Shown here piece by piece: positions 23,012-35,339 of a stretch of DNA of 52,494 nucleotides. Source of the stretch: Gnetum montanum (taxonomy: Eukaryota; Streptophyta; Gnetopsida; Gnetales; Gnetaceae). A program made the position numbers and the translations under genes. The stretch's first letter is position 1. The number at the start of each line of letters is the position of its first letter. The stretch covers positions 4,080-56,573 of the forward strand of contig MNCI01009624.1 in the NCBI GenBank assembly GCA_015680685.1, read 5' to 3'. The notes below the pieces were generated by a model. The model made no database searches. It worked only from the letters and a program-made list of their open reading frames with translations, and had not been told where the DNA came from.

Positions 23012-24770
23012 ATGGCTTCAACCCACGAAGTTAATTCCCCTTCTATAATGATATTAATGAAAACAATGATAAGATTTACAATGAAGATAATTGAAATGGA
23101 CCAATGCAAACCAAGATTTCCTATGCTCATGTAGATCCATATTATCTTGACTTCACTTTATCTTTCAGTAGGATGAATAATGTAGATGGAGGGACTTACA
23201 GGATAATATTGTATTACTACCAGAGCATTCAACTCCCTCTATCCTTCAAGTAGCATTGCTTAGATTAAGTCTTAGTCACATGAATGAAGAGTATCATGTC
23301 ACAAAGAACATGACTAAACCATATGAGTCAACAAAAGCCCAAATCAAGAGAGATGTTATGGAAGCAAGATATGAGTAGGAAAAAAGAAAACGAGCACCTT
23401 GATCTTTGAAAAGGAAGATACAAAGTGTTAAGTTGGAAAGTCTCACTATCACCAATCTCATTCTCATCCACTTATGCTAGATGCTGAAGATTTTATGCAA
23501 CAAAAGCTACATTTCTCCTTAGCAGAAACTCTTGGAAGGAATGAGGTAGACCCCAAAATTTGAAGGAACCCAAGGCCAAGGACCTCCAAAAAATCTAAAA
23601 GAGAAGAACCAAGGGGCTGTAATAGGAGAACCAACTGGCTTCGTTCTCCAAGTCCTTCATCCTCTTCATCATACTGATCAACAAACTCTAACAAGGGTGA
23701 ACGTAAAAATGAAGAAAGAGCAATGTGAAGGAATCAAGAACAAGAACTTGCTAGGAAAAAAAGGAGACATCACAATAGACATTTGGAAAGAAGAAGATAC
23801 CATGATGCAGATGAAAGTGAAAGAGAAGAAGAAAGAGAAAGAAAGCAAAGGAATAAGAGAAGAGATGAAGGAGAGCATCAAAGGGGCCATGACTATGACT
23901 ATCAATATGATAAACTTGATGATTATGATAAACCCTTATTGGCTACAAGAAGCATGATTAATATTAGTGAGGTTGTGCATCTTCCAACAAGGCATTAAAG
24001 GAATAGTTGCATCAAGTAGCTAAACATGAACAACATTCCCAAATTTGAAGAAGGATATAATGGTGATTCTCAACATCACCTTTAAGCCTTCCACGATACT
24101 TGTTCCCTCCAAAATACTTAGAATGAGTGATAGAAAGTTAAGGTATTCCCAAAAACTCTTATCAAAGAGGTAAAGAGTTGGTATAGATTGTTGGAACTAG
24201 AGTCTATCTAAAGATGGGACTAGATGATAGGATTGTTCAACAATAAGTACTAAACATATTCAAGAGTATCCAACCTAAGAAAGCATAAATTCCAAGGATG
24301 GAAGCAAGGAATTTATATAGTATTAGACTAGATAAAAGTAAGAACTCTTCCTAAGAAAAGAATAGATTTTAGAATCCCTTTGATTTATTTACAAATTTTT
24401 GGGAATCCATCATGTAAAGCTCTTCTAGACTCAATCAATTGATCTCTCAAGAAATATACAAGGCATGGAACCTATCACCATTAAAGAAGGGCAACATAAT
24501 ACTAAAGCTTACAAACCCAATTAGTCATCATCCCTTTGAAATAACTAGATGACGTGATGACCACTATAAATGGATGGTCTTATCTAATAGATTTTCTTGT
24601 AATTGATGTAAAGAATAATAAAAGAGACTTTCGTATCGTTATGGAGACATCATGCCTTAGCATGATCGATGCTAAGCTAGGAATTAGAGACTTGTCATTG
24701 AAAATTTCCAAGGAAGATAAGCATGGATCCATATTGATGTAAAGAACTCCATGCATTAATTACAATGATG
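23012..24770 (+). pseudogene. Decayed gag and protease of El-C
   Basis: The reading starts at ATG 23012 (MASTHE), 123 bases after the primer site, like the MASSHR start of El-D. A highly charged Arg/Glu/Asp tract follows at 23783-23960. The Retrotrans_gag-like domain is at about 24027-24340 (NNIPKFEEGYNGD, AFHDTCSL, KSWYRLLELES). A protease-region remnant is at 24554-24742 (SYLIDFLVIDV, then SMIDAKLGIRDLSLKIS). It matches the protease remnant of El-D at 34612-34800. Multiple stops and frameshifts mean it is dead. The zinc-knuckle region seen in El-D is not visible. Confidence 0.65.
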
Positions 24771-25038
24771 AAGGATGCAATTGTGGATTGAAAGTTTAGA
24801 ATGTTAACACAATCTTTATATTGGTCCACAACAAATTTGAAAAACATGTGTGCAAAAAGACATAATAGCCACTAAACTAAAAGATACCAAGTGATTAAGA
24901 AATGAGAACATAAAGATATTTAAAACATGCATGGAAACATCCAACCTACTTATCAACTCCTATCCTAAGAAAATGACCCAAATATAAAACCTATAAATGA
25001 TATTCTTAAACTTGAACATGCACTAAAAAGAAGTTACT
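24771..25038. other. Remnant interior of El-C, no domain recognised
   Basis: Short broken readings only. The pol gene expected here is absent, and the El-D LTR starts directly after. Confidence 0.4.
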
Positions 25039-25929
25039 AATGAATCATCAATAATATATACTGCGTCAATGCATGCTTGTTGATGCAACCCTATCAATGT
25101 ATCTCCATTGACGCATGTTAGGATGTGTTGATGCAGGTATGTCGACATTGATGTAGTCATTGCCTATATAAATGAACACATCCCTTACATTTATGATATA
25201 TTTTGTTTTTAGGCTTAGCTAAATTCTTGCAAGTTTCTTTCATAGAAGTTAGAATATTCATTAAGTACATGCAATGTGGATTTATGAGATTATATGGCAG
25301 TTTATCCAAGTGCACATGTACTTTGACATACTTGCATGGATAACAATAAAATCGAGATTCCCTATATCCATTGCAATAATTAGACTATTTTAATTTTACT
25401 TTCAGCATTATACTTTACATGCAATTTACATTTCTATTCTTAAATAATTAATGTTATCATTCATAAGAAATGTGAGTATGATAATTTTAAGCATAATATA
25501 TTAATGCTTGGTAATCCCTATAGTGGACACTTAGTATGCCCAGTAGTATACACTTGGTAATCCAGCAGCATTAATATCACTTCAACATGTGTACAGAAAA
25601 TGGGAATGGATACTTCATGTTAGGATAGCTAGTTAATGAAGTAGTTAATTAGTTAATTAATTCAATTATTAAATCTTCATTTAATCATCTAGCAATTAGG
25701 AGAAAAATAATAAAATAATATAAAAGAAATATCTTATGCCTCAACCACAGTTAATCGTATGCATAGATCAACATAAGTATGGATTGGAAAGACAAGGACT
25801 TACAACTACACAATTCATTATTTAAGAATATCAACAACTTAGGTAAATAAGTCCATCAAATTCTATTGTATCACATGTAAATACTTGTGATTTATATGGT
25901 TGGGCATAGGAACTACCCACTACTCATCA
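25039..25929 (+). repeat. 5' LTR of El-D
   Basis: Starts near TGAATCATCAATA and ends CTACTCATCA, matching the family termini. A TATA-like TATATAAAT lies at 25165-25173. The first 130 bases carry repeated TTGATGCA/TCAATG units. The segment ATATGGTTGGGCATAGGA near the right end is the reverse complement of the start of the El-A LTRs as given on the plus strand. Confidence 0.7.
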
Positions 25930-25930
25930 T

Positions 25931-25948
25931 TGGCATTGTTGCTAGGGA
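25931..25948 (+). other. Primer-binding site, tRNA-Asp type (El-D)
   Basis: TGGCATTGTTGCTAGGGA, one base after the LTR end ACTCATCA. It is a decayed copy of the tRNA-Asp complement. Confidence 0.7.
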
Positions 25949-26089
25949 CTTAGTTTAACTAAGTACACTAAATATTATTAAATAGTGAATTCCTATAAAA
26001 TCATTGTAAGGAAAATATAATAGGGCATCCTTCATACAAAATAATAATAAGAAAATTATCTCAATGAATACTTAATAGACATTACTAAG

Positions 26090-27834
26090 ATGGCTTCTTC
26101 TCATAGGAATGAATCACCACTCCATGTCGATGGATCTAATCAACAACAGGATAGGACTAGAAGGACTACTGATGAGAAGTATCAATAGCTTAAGGTGATC
26201 TATGCACATCTAAATCCCTACTATCAGGATTTAATCTTTATTCTTCATCAAGATAGAAATTTGCGTTGGAGGGATATGGAGGACAACATTTTGTTACCTC
26301 CTGATTGGTCTGTTCTCACCATTCTCATGAACAATCTCATAAAGCTAGACATTGAATCATCAGGTCTAGAGTATGAGGTGATAGACCATACCTATAGGGA
26401 CTATCAAACCTTAGAAGCACAACTCAAAAAGAATCAGTGCATGGAGGCATGTTATGAAGCCTCCAAGAAAAAAAGGATCCCAACACCATTATTTCTACAA
26501 TTGGAAAAAGAGGGCCCTAATTTCTTCTCAAGGATGTCTCAATATACATAGTCTTCTCCTTTTGTTGAGAATGAGATCCTTCACTAATGGTTGCAATCAA
26601 TCTTAGAGAATAACCAAGGTAAAGGAAGGAAAGGATCCAAGGCCCAAAGATCATTAAAGAACAGATCTCCTAGTCGCTCATCCAAAGATAAGGAGAAAGA
26701 CAAAGACAAGAAGAAAGATCAAGCAAAGGACCATAAAAGAAGGACTAGTAGGTACCATTCTCCTAGTCCTCCACCTTCATCATCCTCCTCCTCATCAAAC
26801 TCTGATAGAAGGAGTTGTGGTCGAGATAGAAGAAGGATTGATTAGGATCAAGATGGAGATGATACGAAAAGCCATCGGGATGACAGGGATCAGAAGCATA
26901 GAAAACCATAAGAGGAAGAGGAGCATCATTAGGAAAGAGGGCATAACAAGTCTCATCATAAGAGGCATGGCCATGATAGGGGCTACTATGAATGAAATGA
27001 CTATGATGAACCATTGTTGGCTATTAAGAACATGCTTAATATTTTAAAAGCAGTTTGAATTCCCACTAGGCATTAAAAGGATAGTAGAATTAAAAGGCTT
27101 GATATGAATAATATCCCTAAATTTGAAGGGGAATATAATGTTGATCCTCATCATCACCTACAAGCTTTTAATAATGCATGTGCATCATAGAACATTGAGA
27201 ACAATTGGCAGAAGCTAAAACTATTCCCAATGACACTCATCAAGAAAGTAGAAATCTAGTTTCAATCCTTGGAATCGAAATCCATTTGTAGGTAAAGTAC
27301 CATGTCAAAGTTGTTTAATGACAAGTACCAGATGTACTCCTAAGTGTCCAATTTGAAGAAAAAAATCCAAGGATGGAAGCAAGGCAATCACAAACTCTTA
27401 GATGTAGCCTTGGGCAAGTACTAATCCCTCTTGCACCAATGCCTAGGCCATGGATTTTCTTAAAGAGAGTAGCTTTGCCACATTATAGATGGGCAATGAA
27501 ACAAAACCAGAGAAACTCTAAAGATCTATGCCTAAGGAAGATTATCAGAGATGAAAGCCTATCAGATCCAAAGGCTAATTGCTCAGATGATGAAGAAAGA
27601 AGGAGAATTAGAGAAGAGAGAAAATGCAGATGAGTATAAGGATCCCTCTATTTGCAAAAGAAATGTGTGTTTCTATGATTAGAAAAGGAAGCACCACTAG
27701 ATGATGTGATGCACAAGAAAACCTTGTTGATCCAAAGATCTATTACTAAAATATTGGCTAAGATGAATAACATGTAGGACTCCTTTGATGAAAAGTCCCA
27801 AACTACTTTCAAGATAGTGGAAGAGAAAACGAAG
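26090..27834 (+). pseudogene. El-D gag, 5' part
   Basis: ATG at 26090 (MASSHRNE). One 118-residue open stretch at 26195-26551 carries HLNPYYQDL and a coil-prone EAQLKK region. A Lys/Arg/Ser-rich stretch at 26591-26845 follows, with SPSPPPSSSSSSS, and then a His/Arg-rich segment. The Retrotrans_gag-like domain is at about 27105-27400 (NNIPKFEGEYN, HLQAFNNA, KLKLFPMTLIKKVE). In-frame stops are present. The gag is interrupted at 27834 by El-E and resumes at 33544. Confidence 0.75.
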
Positions 27835-28900
27835 TTAGAACTGAGAACTTAGAAGGGAGGGATGAATAAGTTCCCCAACTTGGATAGTCCATATTCAAAG
27901 GGTAGATTCCTTGCACACCTCCAAACATTGTTTTTCAAAAAATGATTTGAAGGGCACCACACCCTGTACAAGCTTTAAGCTCCACTCTAGAGTGTTTCAT
28001 CACTATGAAACCACTCAACCTTGCAAGGTTCCAACAAGCTTAGAATGTGGTTTCAAGGGTCCCAAAACCCTTACAAATTGAGCTTCACTCCAAAGTATTT
28101 TGACACTACAAAAACACTCAATCTCGTAGGATCCTAATAAGCTTAAAGATGATGCATTATCACAAGAAGCACATCAACCCTACTAGGGCTACAAGAGAGC
28201 AAGAAAATCACAAGGAAATAATGTAACTTAAATTATAGGTCCTTGTACTTTGAAGCAAAATTCTACAATCAATCAAGTAAATGATTTTACAAATGAAGTA
28301 CACAAGTACAATATACAATGATTGCTTTGATAGTGAAAATTCGTGCACACTACTTACTCAAAACCTAAGAGAATGAAGTCTTCTTATAGCCTCAAAGTTT
28401 CTATAATCACCTCAGAATTTATGCAACAACTATTTAATGACTTGTGTAGATGTCTCCTTTGAGATTGGGACGTCTTTCTAAAATTGGCTTCGAATTTGGG
28501 AAGACATCTCTACCAAAAGTGGAACATCTCTATGGAGATGTCTCTTTTGGAAAGGAGACGTCTCCTATTTTTAGGATAAGTCTTCTTTAATGCACTACAC
28601 TTCCACTAAGACATCTGCTGCATCTTAAAGATGTCTTCTCATCTTTTGAACTTTGGTTTTTGAGGCTTCCTCTTGTTGATTTAGCTTCCTACTAATCCGT
28701 AGAGCATCTTCATCTGACTCATAGCCTTCATATTTATCCATGCTTGTCCATCCTCCCTTGAGTCCTTATAGTCTCCTCTTTGACACCACTTTGTAGATCT
28801 CATTTCTTGAGTTCTCATTCATGCTCTGCAAAACATCACATTCCAAAACATTCTATGTTCTCCATTTTCCTTAAGGTTTTGACATATTAGAAGGTCAACA
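27835..28900 (-). repeat. 3' LTR of El-E
   Basis: Begins TTAGAACTGAGAACTTAG and ends GGTCAACA on the plus strand. Compared with the other LTR it lacks about 50 bases after CCCCAA. Repeated AGACGTCT/AGACATCT units lie at 28448-28640. Scattered substitutions between the two LTRs show an old insertion. Confidence 0.85.
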
Positions 28901-28914
28901 ATATTCCCCTTTTT
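28901..28914 (-). other. Polypurine tract of El-E
   Basis: On the minus strand this reads AAAAAGGGGAATAT directly before the TGTTGACC start of the 3' LTR, the expected place of the plus-strand primer. Confidence 0.7.
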
Positions 28915-31129
28915 GGTGATGTCCAAAACTTAAGAAAATGAGTTAATATATAACATAGAGATATGAGAAAGTTATTCCATCAACAAAATATAGAAAGGTA
29001 CCATGCTTGAGATTCTAACTAAATACTCAAATCTCTTTTCTATATTGGACAGCATCTAAAAAGAGGTGGGGAAAATAAGGGTCAACCATGATCCTCAATA
29101 AGGTTCCACCATAGTTGCATATTACCATATGACAATCCCACAAAGATAAAAATGTTTATCTATGATCCAAGTCTTTTAGTTGATATCCAAATACCGAATT
29201 TTAAAGTTCGAGAATTAAAGATCATGTAACCTATCTTAAAAAATAACCAATTTCTCATAGTTCTATAATCATCCAATATTCTCCTCCTTTTGAAATATCA
29301 AAAAGAAGAAGAAGAAAGGAATAGAAATTTCATGGCAGGTGAGTAAAAACATGCCTATTCAACTTTTAACACAAAGCAACACATCTTATTATGCTAAATA
29401 TATCTAAAGATCAAACATAACCAATCATCTATTTACCCAAAAAAATCATAAACTAATATATGATGATCATATTGAGAGAAAAAATAGCATATATATACTT
29501 TATTTCTTACCAAAAGAGGTCATGAACACCTTTTCTAGTTCCAGTCTACCATTGAATACTTGAGATCTCTAAGGTGAGTACTTCTCAAATCATATTTGCA
29601 ATAAGGACCTTAGGTACTAAAAATGATACATTCTCAATATATAAAAGGTCAAACATGAACCATTAAATCCTTAACATAGAGTTCACAAGTAATTTTATAT
29701 AACATATAAAGTTCAAGAGCTTTCACCAATAAAGATCATATATAGGTAAGGATTTTAAAGATTGATAAATAAATATCCTCTTTTACTTTCAAAAATTTAT
29801 TAGATGAATATGCTCTTCCTTGCTCATTTTTAGCTGTGGGTGTTCGAGTGGAAAGTCCTGTTGCTTGAGTATCTTTTGGTAAAAGTCTCAAAAGACTTCC
29901 CCTACATTGGTGGCCTATAGGATGATAATTAGTGATGAGGTACAATCTCCCCTTGCATACATGCTTATATTTCTTCCTAGAATCTTTGGTTATAATGCAT
30001 CTGTTGTAGAGAGATGGGTATTCTTCCCTTGAGCCTTTTAGGATCTTCATGTTGCATAGAAGTTCTAGGATCAAGTGTGGAGAATAAGGTCTCCCATTAG
30101 TGAATCATTCAACAACGAAGATGTAACTATTTTTAATGCAAAAGCAATTTCTCCCTAGATGTTTTCCAATCAAAATGAAATGTTAGAGCTTTCCTTCTTC
30201 TTTTTCTTTTCTCACTAGCATAAACATCTCTAGTTCCATGTAGACATCTACTATGAAAGCCCTGCTTTCAGGAGAGATGTCTCCCATTTTTAGTAGACAT
30301 CTTCTCTAGTCTTGAGACATTTACACTTAAGGGAAGATGTCTCTAGAGAGACGTCTATCCTGTAGGTGCCAAAAATAAAAATGCCCGTTTTGATCCTAAG
30401 AGCCTTCGGATGCCTACTAACAAGTACCCATAGACCTTGCAACCTCCTAAACTCATCAAAATAAGTGTAAAACACCCCCAAGCATAGAAAAACACCTTGA
30501 AAATCATCCATAGAAAATCAACACAAGAAAACACACATAAACATCACACATTCATTGAGAATTACACAAGGGCTGGATGATGTTTTCATAAATCTGAAGA
30601 GCCATATCAAGATCAAGTTTGGAGACTTTTGAAAATCAGGCCTCTTATTAATAGCACTTTATGATAAAGATAACAAATAATTCATGTGCTCAAGGAATTC
30701 CTATTGAAATGTTTCTTTTTGCAAAAGATACATGAATTACATTAAAGGTACCAATTACAGTGCTTCAATTACCATACATTAAAAAATCCTTTTTAAAAAA
30801 ATTAAAACTTATGATTTCTTAGAAAAGTAGAAATGTCATATCATAGCTTACATAAGAGTATAGAACATAATACGTATATGTTTAAACAACAATGTATGTT
30901 CAATAAAGATCTTTTGATCCATGAATTACAGTCATGGGCTTTAAGCCACTTGAAACCAATACATTCAAGTTAAGAATCCAAAACATGATTTATTAATAGA
31001 AACTTTAAATGTAGCACAAGCTTCCGTTCAACCATAAACTAATCTAGTCTAATCTCATCAAGTCAAGGTATAATGATTATAACTATACTTACAGTTACTT
31101 ACCTTGCTTGTTGATGGAGATCAAGATGT
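28915..31129. other. El-E interior, no domain recognised
   Basis: Non-coding in appearance. A minus-strand open stretch at 29736-30074 shows no family I recognise. Another cluster of AGACATCT/AGAGACGTCT palindromic units lies at 30226-30352, matching those in the LTRs. Confidence 0.5.
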
Positions 31130-32300
31130 CTAAGGAGACTGGAATTGAGGTTCTTCTTTTGAAGTTCCTTCTTTCAAACCAATTTTGTTTATTTCTAATG
31201 TCTTCCTTTCTTTCACAAAATTGTTGAGAGTTCTTTCACTTCCTTCTTTTTGCTTAATTCTCCACACCTTTTTGTTCTCTTTATATTTTTGATTTCCCCT
31301 CCATTCTTTTTTGTTGTGCAAGTTTTCCTTTCTAGTTGCATTTGGGTAAGACCAAGGAGTCTTATGATACAACCAGGTGTTGATGTGATAATATTTTAAA
31401 TTAAAATTCCATTGCTTATGCTCAAACCTATTATAATAATAACATATAACCTTTTAAAGTGATCAAGCCTTAAAGTTACCCTTTTATTACTTGTAGTGCT
31501 AGTAGTTACCTTAACTTTTGAATTGGTCTCTTGTTCAAATGAGGTTTTTGTGGATACTTGTTCTTATTGGTAGCATTCTAGTTCACTTTTATCATTTGGA
31601 CTTCTTTCTTATCCAAGAACTATTCGAAGAGATTCTTTTCCTTTAACCAGCCTCTCATTTACAAGTTTAGCATCTACAAGTTCTTCCTTAATCTGTTCAT
31701 AAGATAGGGTTAGCTTTTTATTCCCAACCTTTAGGTTTGAGATTTCTTTTGTGAGATCAAAAATTGTTATATTTAATGAAGAAATGTCTTGATCCTTGGT
31801 TTTTATTTTCTTATTCAACTTTATACATAGACTTTAAAAAGATAGAAGTTCCTTACATAATAAGTCATACCTTTCTTCATCATTTTTAAATTCATCATCT
31901 GAGATGCTAGCATCATCATCTATGAGAACCATATAGATGAGGTGTGAATATTTTACATCATCCTCCACCTCTTTGTTATCTCCATCATCCTAACTGATGT
32001 AGATATTTTTTTGCCTTTTTATCATCTTCAGTTGATTCCATTTCATCATCCCAACTTGTATGGATTTTACTTCTTCTCCTCTCTTCACCATATTATTTCT
32101 CTTTAAACCTATAAGCATTGGGGTCTCCTCCACCACATATCTAACATTTCATACAACAAGTATCAAAATTTGAAAGTTTTGATTGCTTACATCTACTCTT
32201 ACCTTTGTTGCCCAAAATGTTGCTGATGAGTTGAGTGCATTAATCCAAGATGAATACCAAACTTATGAACCTCATGTACTTAAAGAATTTTTGCATTTAA
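31130..32300 (-). pseudogene. Gag remnant of El-E
   Basis: From right to left on the minus strand: a Cys-containing stretch near 32130-32160 that could be a decayed zinc knuckle, an Asp-rich patch near 31895-31930, a 69-residue coiled-coil-like piece (31609-31818, Lys/Glu-rich with leucine repeats) and a basic 80-residue piece (31130-31372). This order is typical of SIRE-type gag regions, but the assignment rests on composition and position, not on a firm motif. Confidence 0.45.
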
Positions 32301-32402
32301 GTATTCCAACATATAAAGGTGATTCCATTGAACATTGGTGATTTGATGTATGATCCTCCTTTATTTGTTCACTTCTGAGTTGTTACACTCAAAAACATTA
32401 GT

Positions 32403-32424
32403 ACCAAGCTTCAATACCGCTTCT
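32403..32424 (-). other. Primer-binding region of El-E, tRNA-iMet type
   Basis: Beside the right LTR the minus strand reads CGGTATTGAAGC, a decayed TGGTATCAGAGC. This places the 5' LTR on the right and separates El-E from the tRNA-Asp-primed Gypsy elements around it. Confidence 0.6.
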
Positions 32425-33538
32425 AGATTGAGAACTTAGAAGAGGGGGATGAATGAGTTCCCCAAATTGCAAGCAATAGTTGTTACACAAAACATAAGAA
32501 TTAAGTGGTTCCCCAACTTGGGTAGTCCACACTTAAAGGGTAGATTCTTTACACACATCCATATTTTATTTCTTGAAAAGTGGTTTGAAGGGTACCACAC
32601 CCTATACAAACTCTAAGCTTCACTTCAAAGTGTTTTGTCATTGCAAAACCACTCAACCTCGTAAGGTCCCAACAAGCTTAGAATGTGGTTTCAAGGATCC
32701 CACAACCTTTACAAATTGAGCTCCACTCTAGAGTGTTTTGACGTTGCACAAACACTCAATCTTGCAAGATCTCGACAAGCTTAAAGATGATGCCTTCTCA
32801 CAAGAAGTGCATCAACCCCAATAGGGATACAAGAGAGAAACAAAACCACAAGGAAAGAATGTAACTTAAATTAAAAGTCCTTGTACTTTGAAGCACAATT
32901 CTACAATCAAGCAAGCAAATGATTTTACAAATGAAGTACACAAGTACAATATACAATGATTACTTTGATAGTGATAATTCATGCACATTGCTTGCTCAAA
33001 ACCCAAGAGAATGAAGTCTTCTTATAGCCTTGAGGTTTCTGAATTCACCTTGGAATTCATGAAATGGCTATCTAATAGCTAGCACAGATGTCTCCTTCGA
33101 GATTGGGATGTCTTTCTAAAATTAACATCAAATCTGGGAAGACATCTCTACCAAAAGTGGGACATCTCTACAGAGACGTCTCTTCTAGAAAGGAGACATC
33201 TCTTGTTTTTGGGAGACATCTTCTCTAATGCACTACAATTCTATCAAGACATCTTCTACTTCTTAGAGATGTCTTCTCATCTTTTGAAATTTTGTTCCTA
33301 AGGCTTCCTCTTGCTAATTTAGCTTCCTCCATATCCTTGGAGCATCTTCATCTGACTTGTAACCTTCATCTTTATCCATACTTGTCCATCCTCCCTTAAG
33401 TTCTTGTAGTCTCCTCTTTAACACCTCTTTGTAGATATAATTTCTTGAGTTCTCATTTATGCTTTAAAAAACATCACATTCCACAACATTTTATGTTCTC
33501 CATTTTTCTTAAGGTTTTGGTATATCAAAAGGTCAACA
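32424..33538 (-). repeat. 5' LTR of El-E
   Basis: Aligns with 27835-28900, with TGAGAACTTAGAAG near the left end and GGTCAACA at the right end. Palindromic AGACGTCT-type units lie at 33086-33275. It is followed directly by the target duplication CGAAG. Confidence 0.85.
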
Positions 33539-33543
33539 CGAAG

Positions 33544-34860
33544 TAGGGAAGTAGAGATAGAGATAGAAAAAAGAGAAAGGATATAGACAAGGAATAGTAT
33601 TAGCAAAAAGCTAAGGCTACAACACTTGATGAGGTTGTAGATTCAAAGATGGATGATGATGGATGTGACATTTGTTAATATGAACATCCCAAGGGATGTT
33701 GTCCTATCATGCCACATTTGCAAGAATTTGGGATTTATGCATTAAATCCAAAGTTGGAAAAAGGAAACCACATGGGAGATTGGTTTATTCATAAGGCACT
33801 TGCAGATAGTAGTTCCACCTAGCATAGTACTATCCTAGTGGAGCACCACCTTAGCCTCAGGAGCAATATAAGCAATGAAATATCCAAAATTGTGGGGAAT
33901 GCCACCACCGTAGTAGTAATACCCTTATAGTCAACTAGAACCTTATGGATATTACATATAACAACTTGTATCTCCTCATGACTCTACAAACCACACTTCC
34001 TTCTCTCATTACTACTACCCTCTAGAATATCACAAAACCCATACTCTAAGAATTGAGTCTACCTCCACTTATCCTCCTCTGTATCCATCATCTTACTTTG
34101 CACCTTCTAACACCACTCCCTTACCACTAGTACCATTAATGCAAGGGGAAATTTCACCATAGCCACAACAATGAAATGCCACAAGGGTAGTACACTTACA
34201 ACTAAATGATTACAAGCCTCAAAAGAGGACTTTCTTTAGGCCAAATAGTCCGCAAAATATATTGTATATACCCTTGGCTGCAAACCTTGCATTAACTACT
34301 TCTGGAATTACCCTTGAGCCTCCTTCAAACTAAAGGTCCTCTAATATACATATCATAATGTTGATCCATGTGGTTATATATTAGATCTTGGTAGGCCACC
34401 TTCCTTGGAAATGATATGATCCTAGAAGTCCTTTCATCTATTTGTAGATCATAGGAAATGATCCATGTAAGGCTCTAGTAAATTTAGGTTTTGGGATGAA
34501 CTTAATTTCTCAGGAGATGTATAACACCTAGAACCTACCTCTACTTAATAAATGAAACATCATGTTAAATCTTATGGATCAATCCATCACTATTCATCTA
34601 GGATTGGTGAAGGACTTCATGACCACTATTTATGGTTAGTCATACCCAGTAGATTTGTTGATGATCCACATGGACAATTACAAAGGAGACTTCCTTATTA
34701 TTATGGGAAAGATTGGCTTAGTATCATTAATGCCAAGATGAGGAGCAAAGACCTTTTCTTGGAAATCTCCATGGAAAATGAATTTAAGAAGCTTAAGAAG
34801 AAGTGAGTTTCATGCATCACATACAATGACACAAGGTATCATTGCATGCAAAGGATATGA
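33544..34860 (+). pseudogene. El-D gag end and protease region
   Basis: After the El-E target duplication the gag continues with a basic Arg/Lys/Asp tract and a CDIC..EHPKGCCP motif at about 33667-33715. This is the cysteine/histidine knuckle also seen in El-A near 44710-44780. A Pro/Tyr/Ser-rich linker follows. The protease region is at about 34590-34806, with IPSRFVDDPHGQL and a GKDWLSIINAKMRSKDLFLEIS stretch in the place of the clade LGRPFL motif. Stops and frameshifts throughout. Confidence 0.65.
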
Positions 34861-35339
34861 GTCATGAAAAGCACATCCATCAAAGCATGTAGTACGTGTG
34901 CCAAAACATTAAATATTCAAAAGTGCCTATATGTAGTAGCCACAAAAGATGAAGGTACCTATAGGCTAACATTAGAAAATCACTTTGAATCAACAATATA
35001 CATGGAACTAATGGAGCTTGTCACAAGTGCCTATATAGATAATATGAATGGAATGGAGTAGATCCATAATCAACTCTTCAACAAAAATGTAGAAATGAAT
35101 TGGAGGAAGTTGGAAATCCTTGATGATTTCAGGCATGAGCCCCTTAAACTTAAAGTTTTACTAGCAATATTAGAATATGCTTTTCTCAATAATGGAAAGC
35201 TAGTAATAATTAATACTAATTTTGCCCAAGAATAAAAAAAGAAGCTACTAAAAGTAGTGAACAAATGACCAACATCCTTTACATGGTCATATCATGAACT
35301 AACAAGAATAGATCCATGGATATGGCAACATCAAATCTA

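Larger units (their letters stand above)
21985..25038 (+). mobile_element. El-C: truncated Ty3/Gypsy element, plus strand
   Basis: A 5' LTR of the same family as El-1/El-A but in the opposite orientation (end at 22869), a tRNA-Asp-type primer site, a gag remnant and a protease remnant. RT and everything after it are missing before the next LTR begins at 25039. Since the LTR at 25039-25929 is followed by its own primer site and gag, El-C and El-D form a tandem LTR-interior-LTR-interior array. Unequal recombination or a deletion through pol are both possible. Confidence 0.65.
27835..33538 (-). mobile_element. El-E: copia-like (SIRE-type) element without pol, nested in El-D gag
   Basis: Two direct repeats of about 1.1 kb (27835-28900 and 32424-33538) bound a 3.5-kb interior. 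A 5-bp target duplication CGAAG lies at 27830-27834 and 33539-33543. The minus-strand orientation follows from a polypurine tract beside the left LTR (complement of 28901-28914) and a primer site beside the right LTR. LTRs start TGTTGACC on the minus strand. The interior holds gag-like coils near the 5' end but no RT or integrase that I can see, so it is a large non-autonomous derivative. Confidence 0.85.

Noticed and set aside
23464-23905. Minus-strand Ser/Phe/Leu-rich open frames
   Set aside because: They are the antisense of the charged, purine-rich gag tract of El-C and show no family motif.
28448-28640. Possible CRISPR-like array
   Set aside because: Short palindromic units have irregular spacing and variable sequence, lie in a plant LTR, and have no regular spacers.
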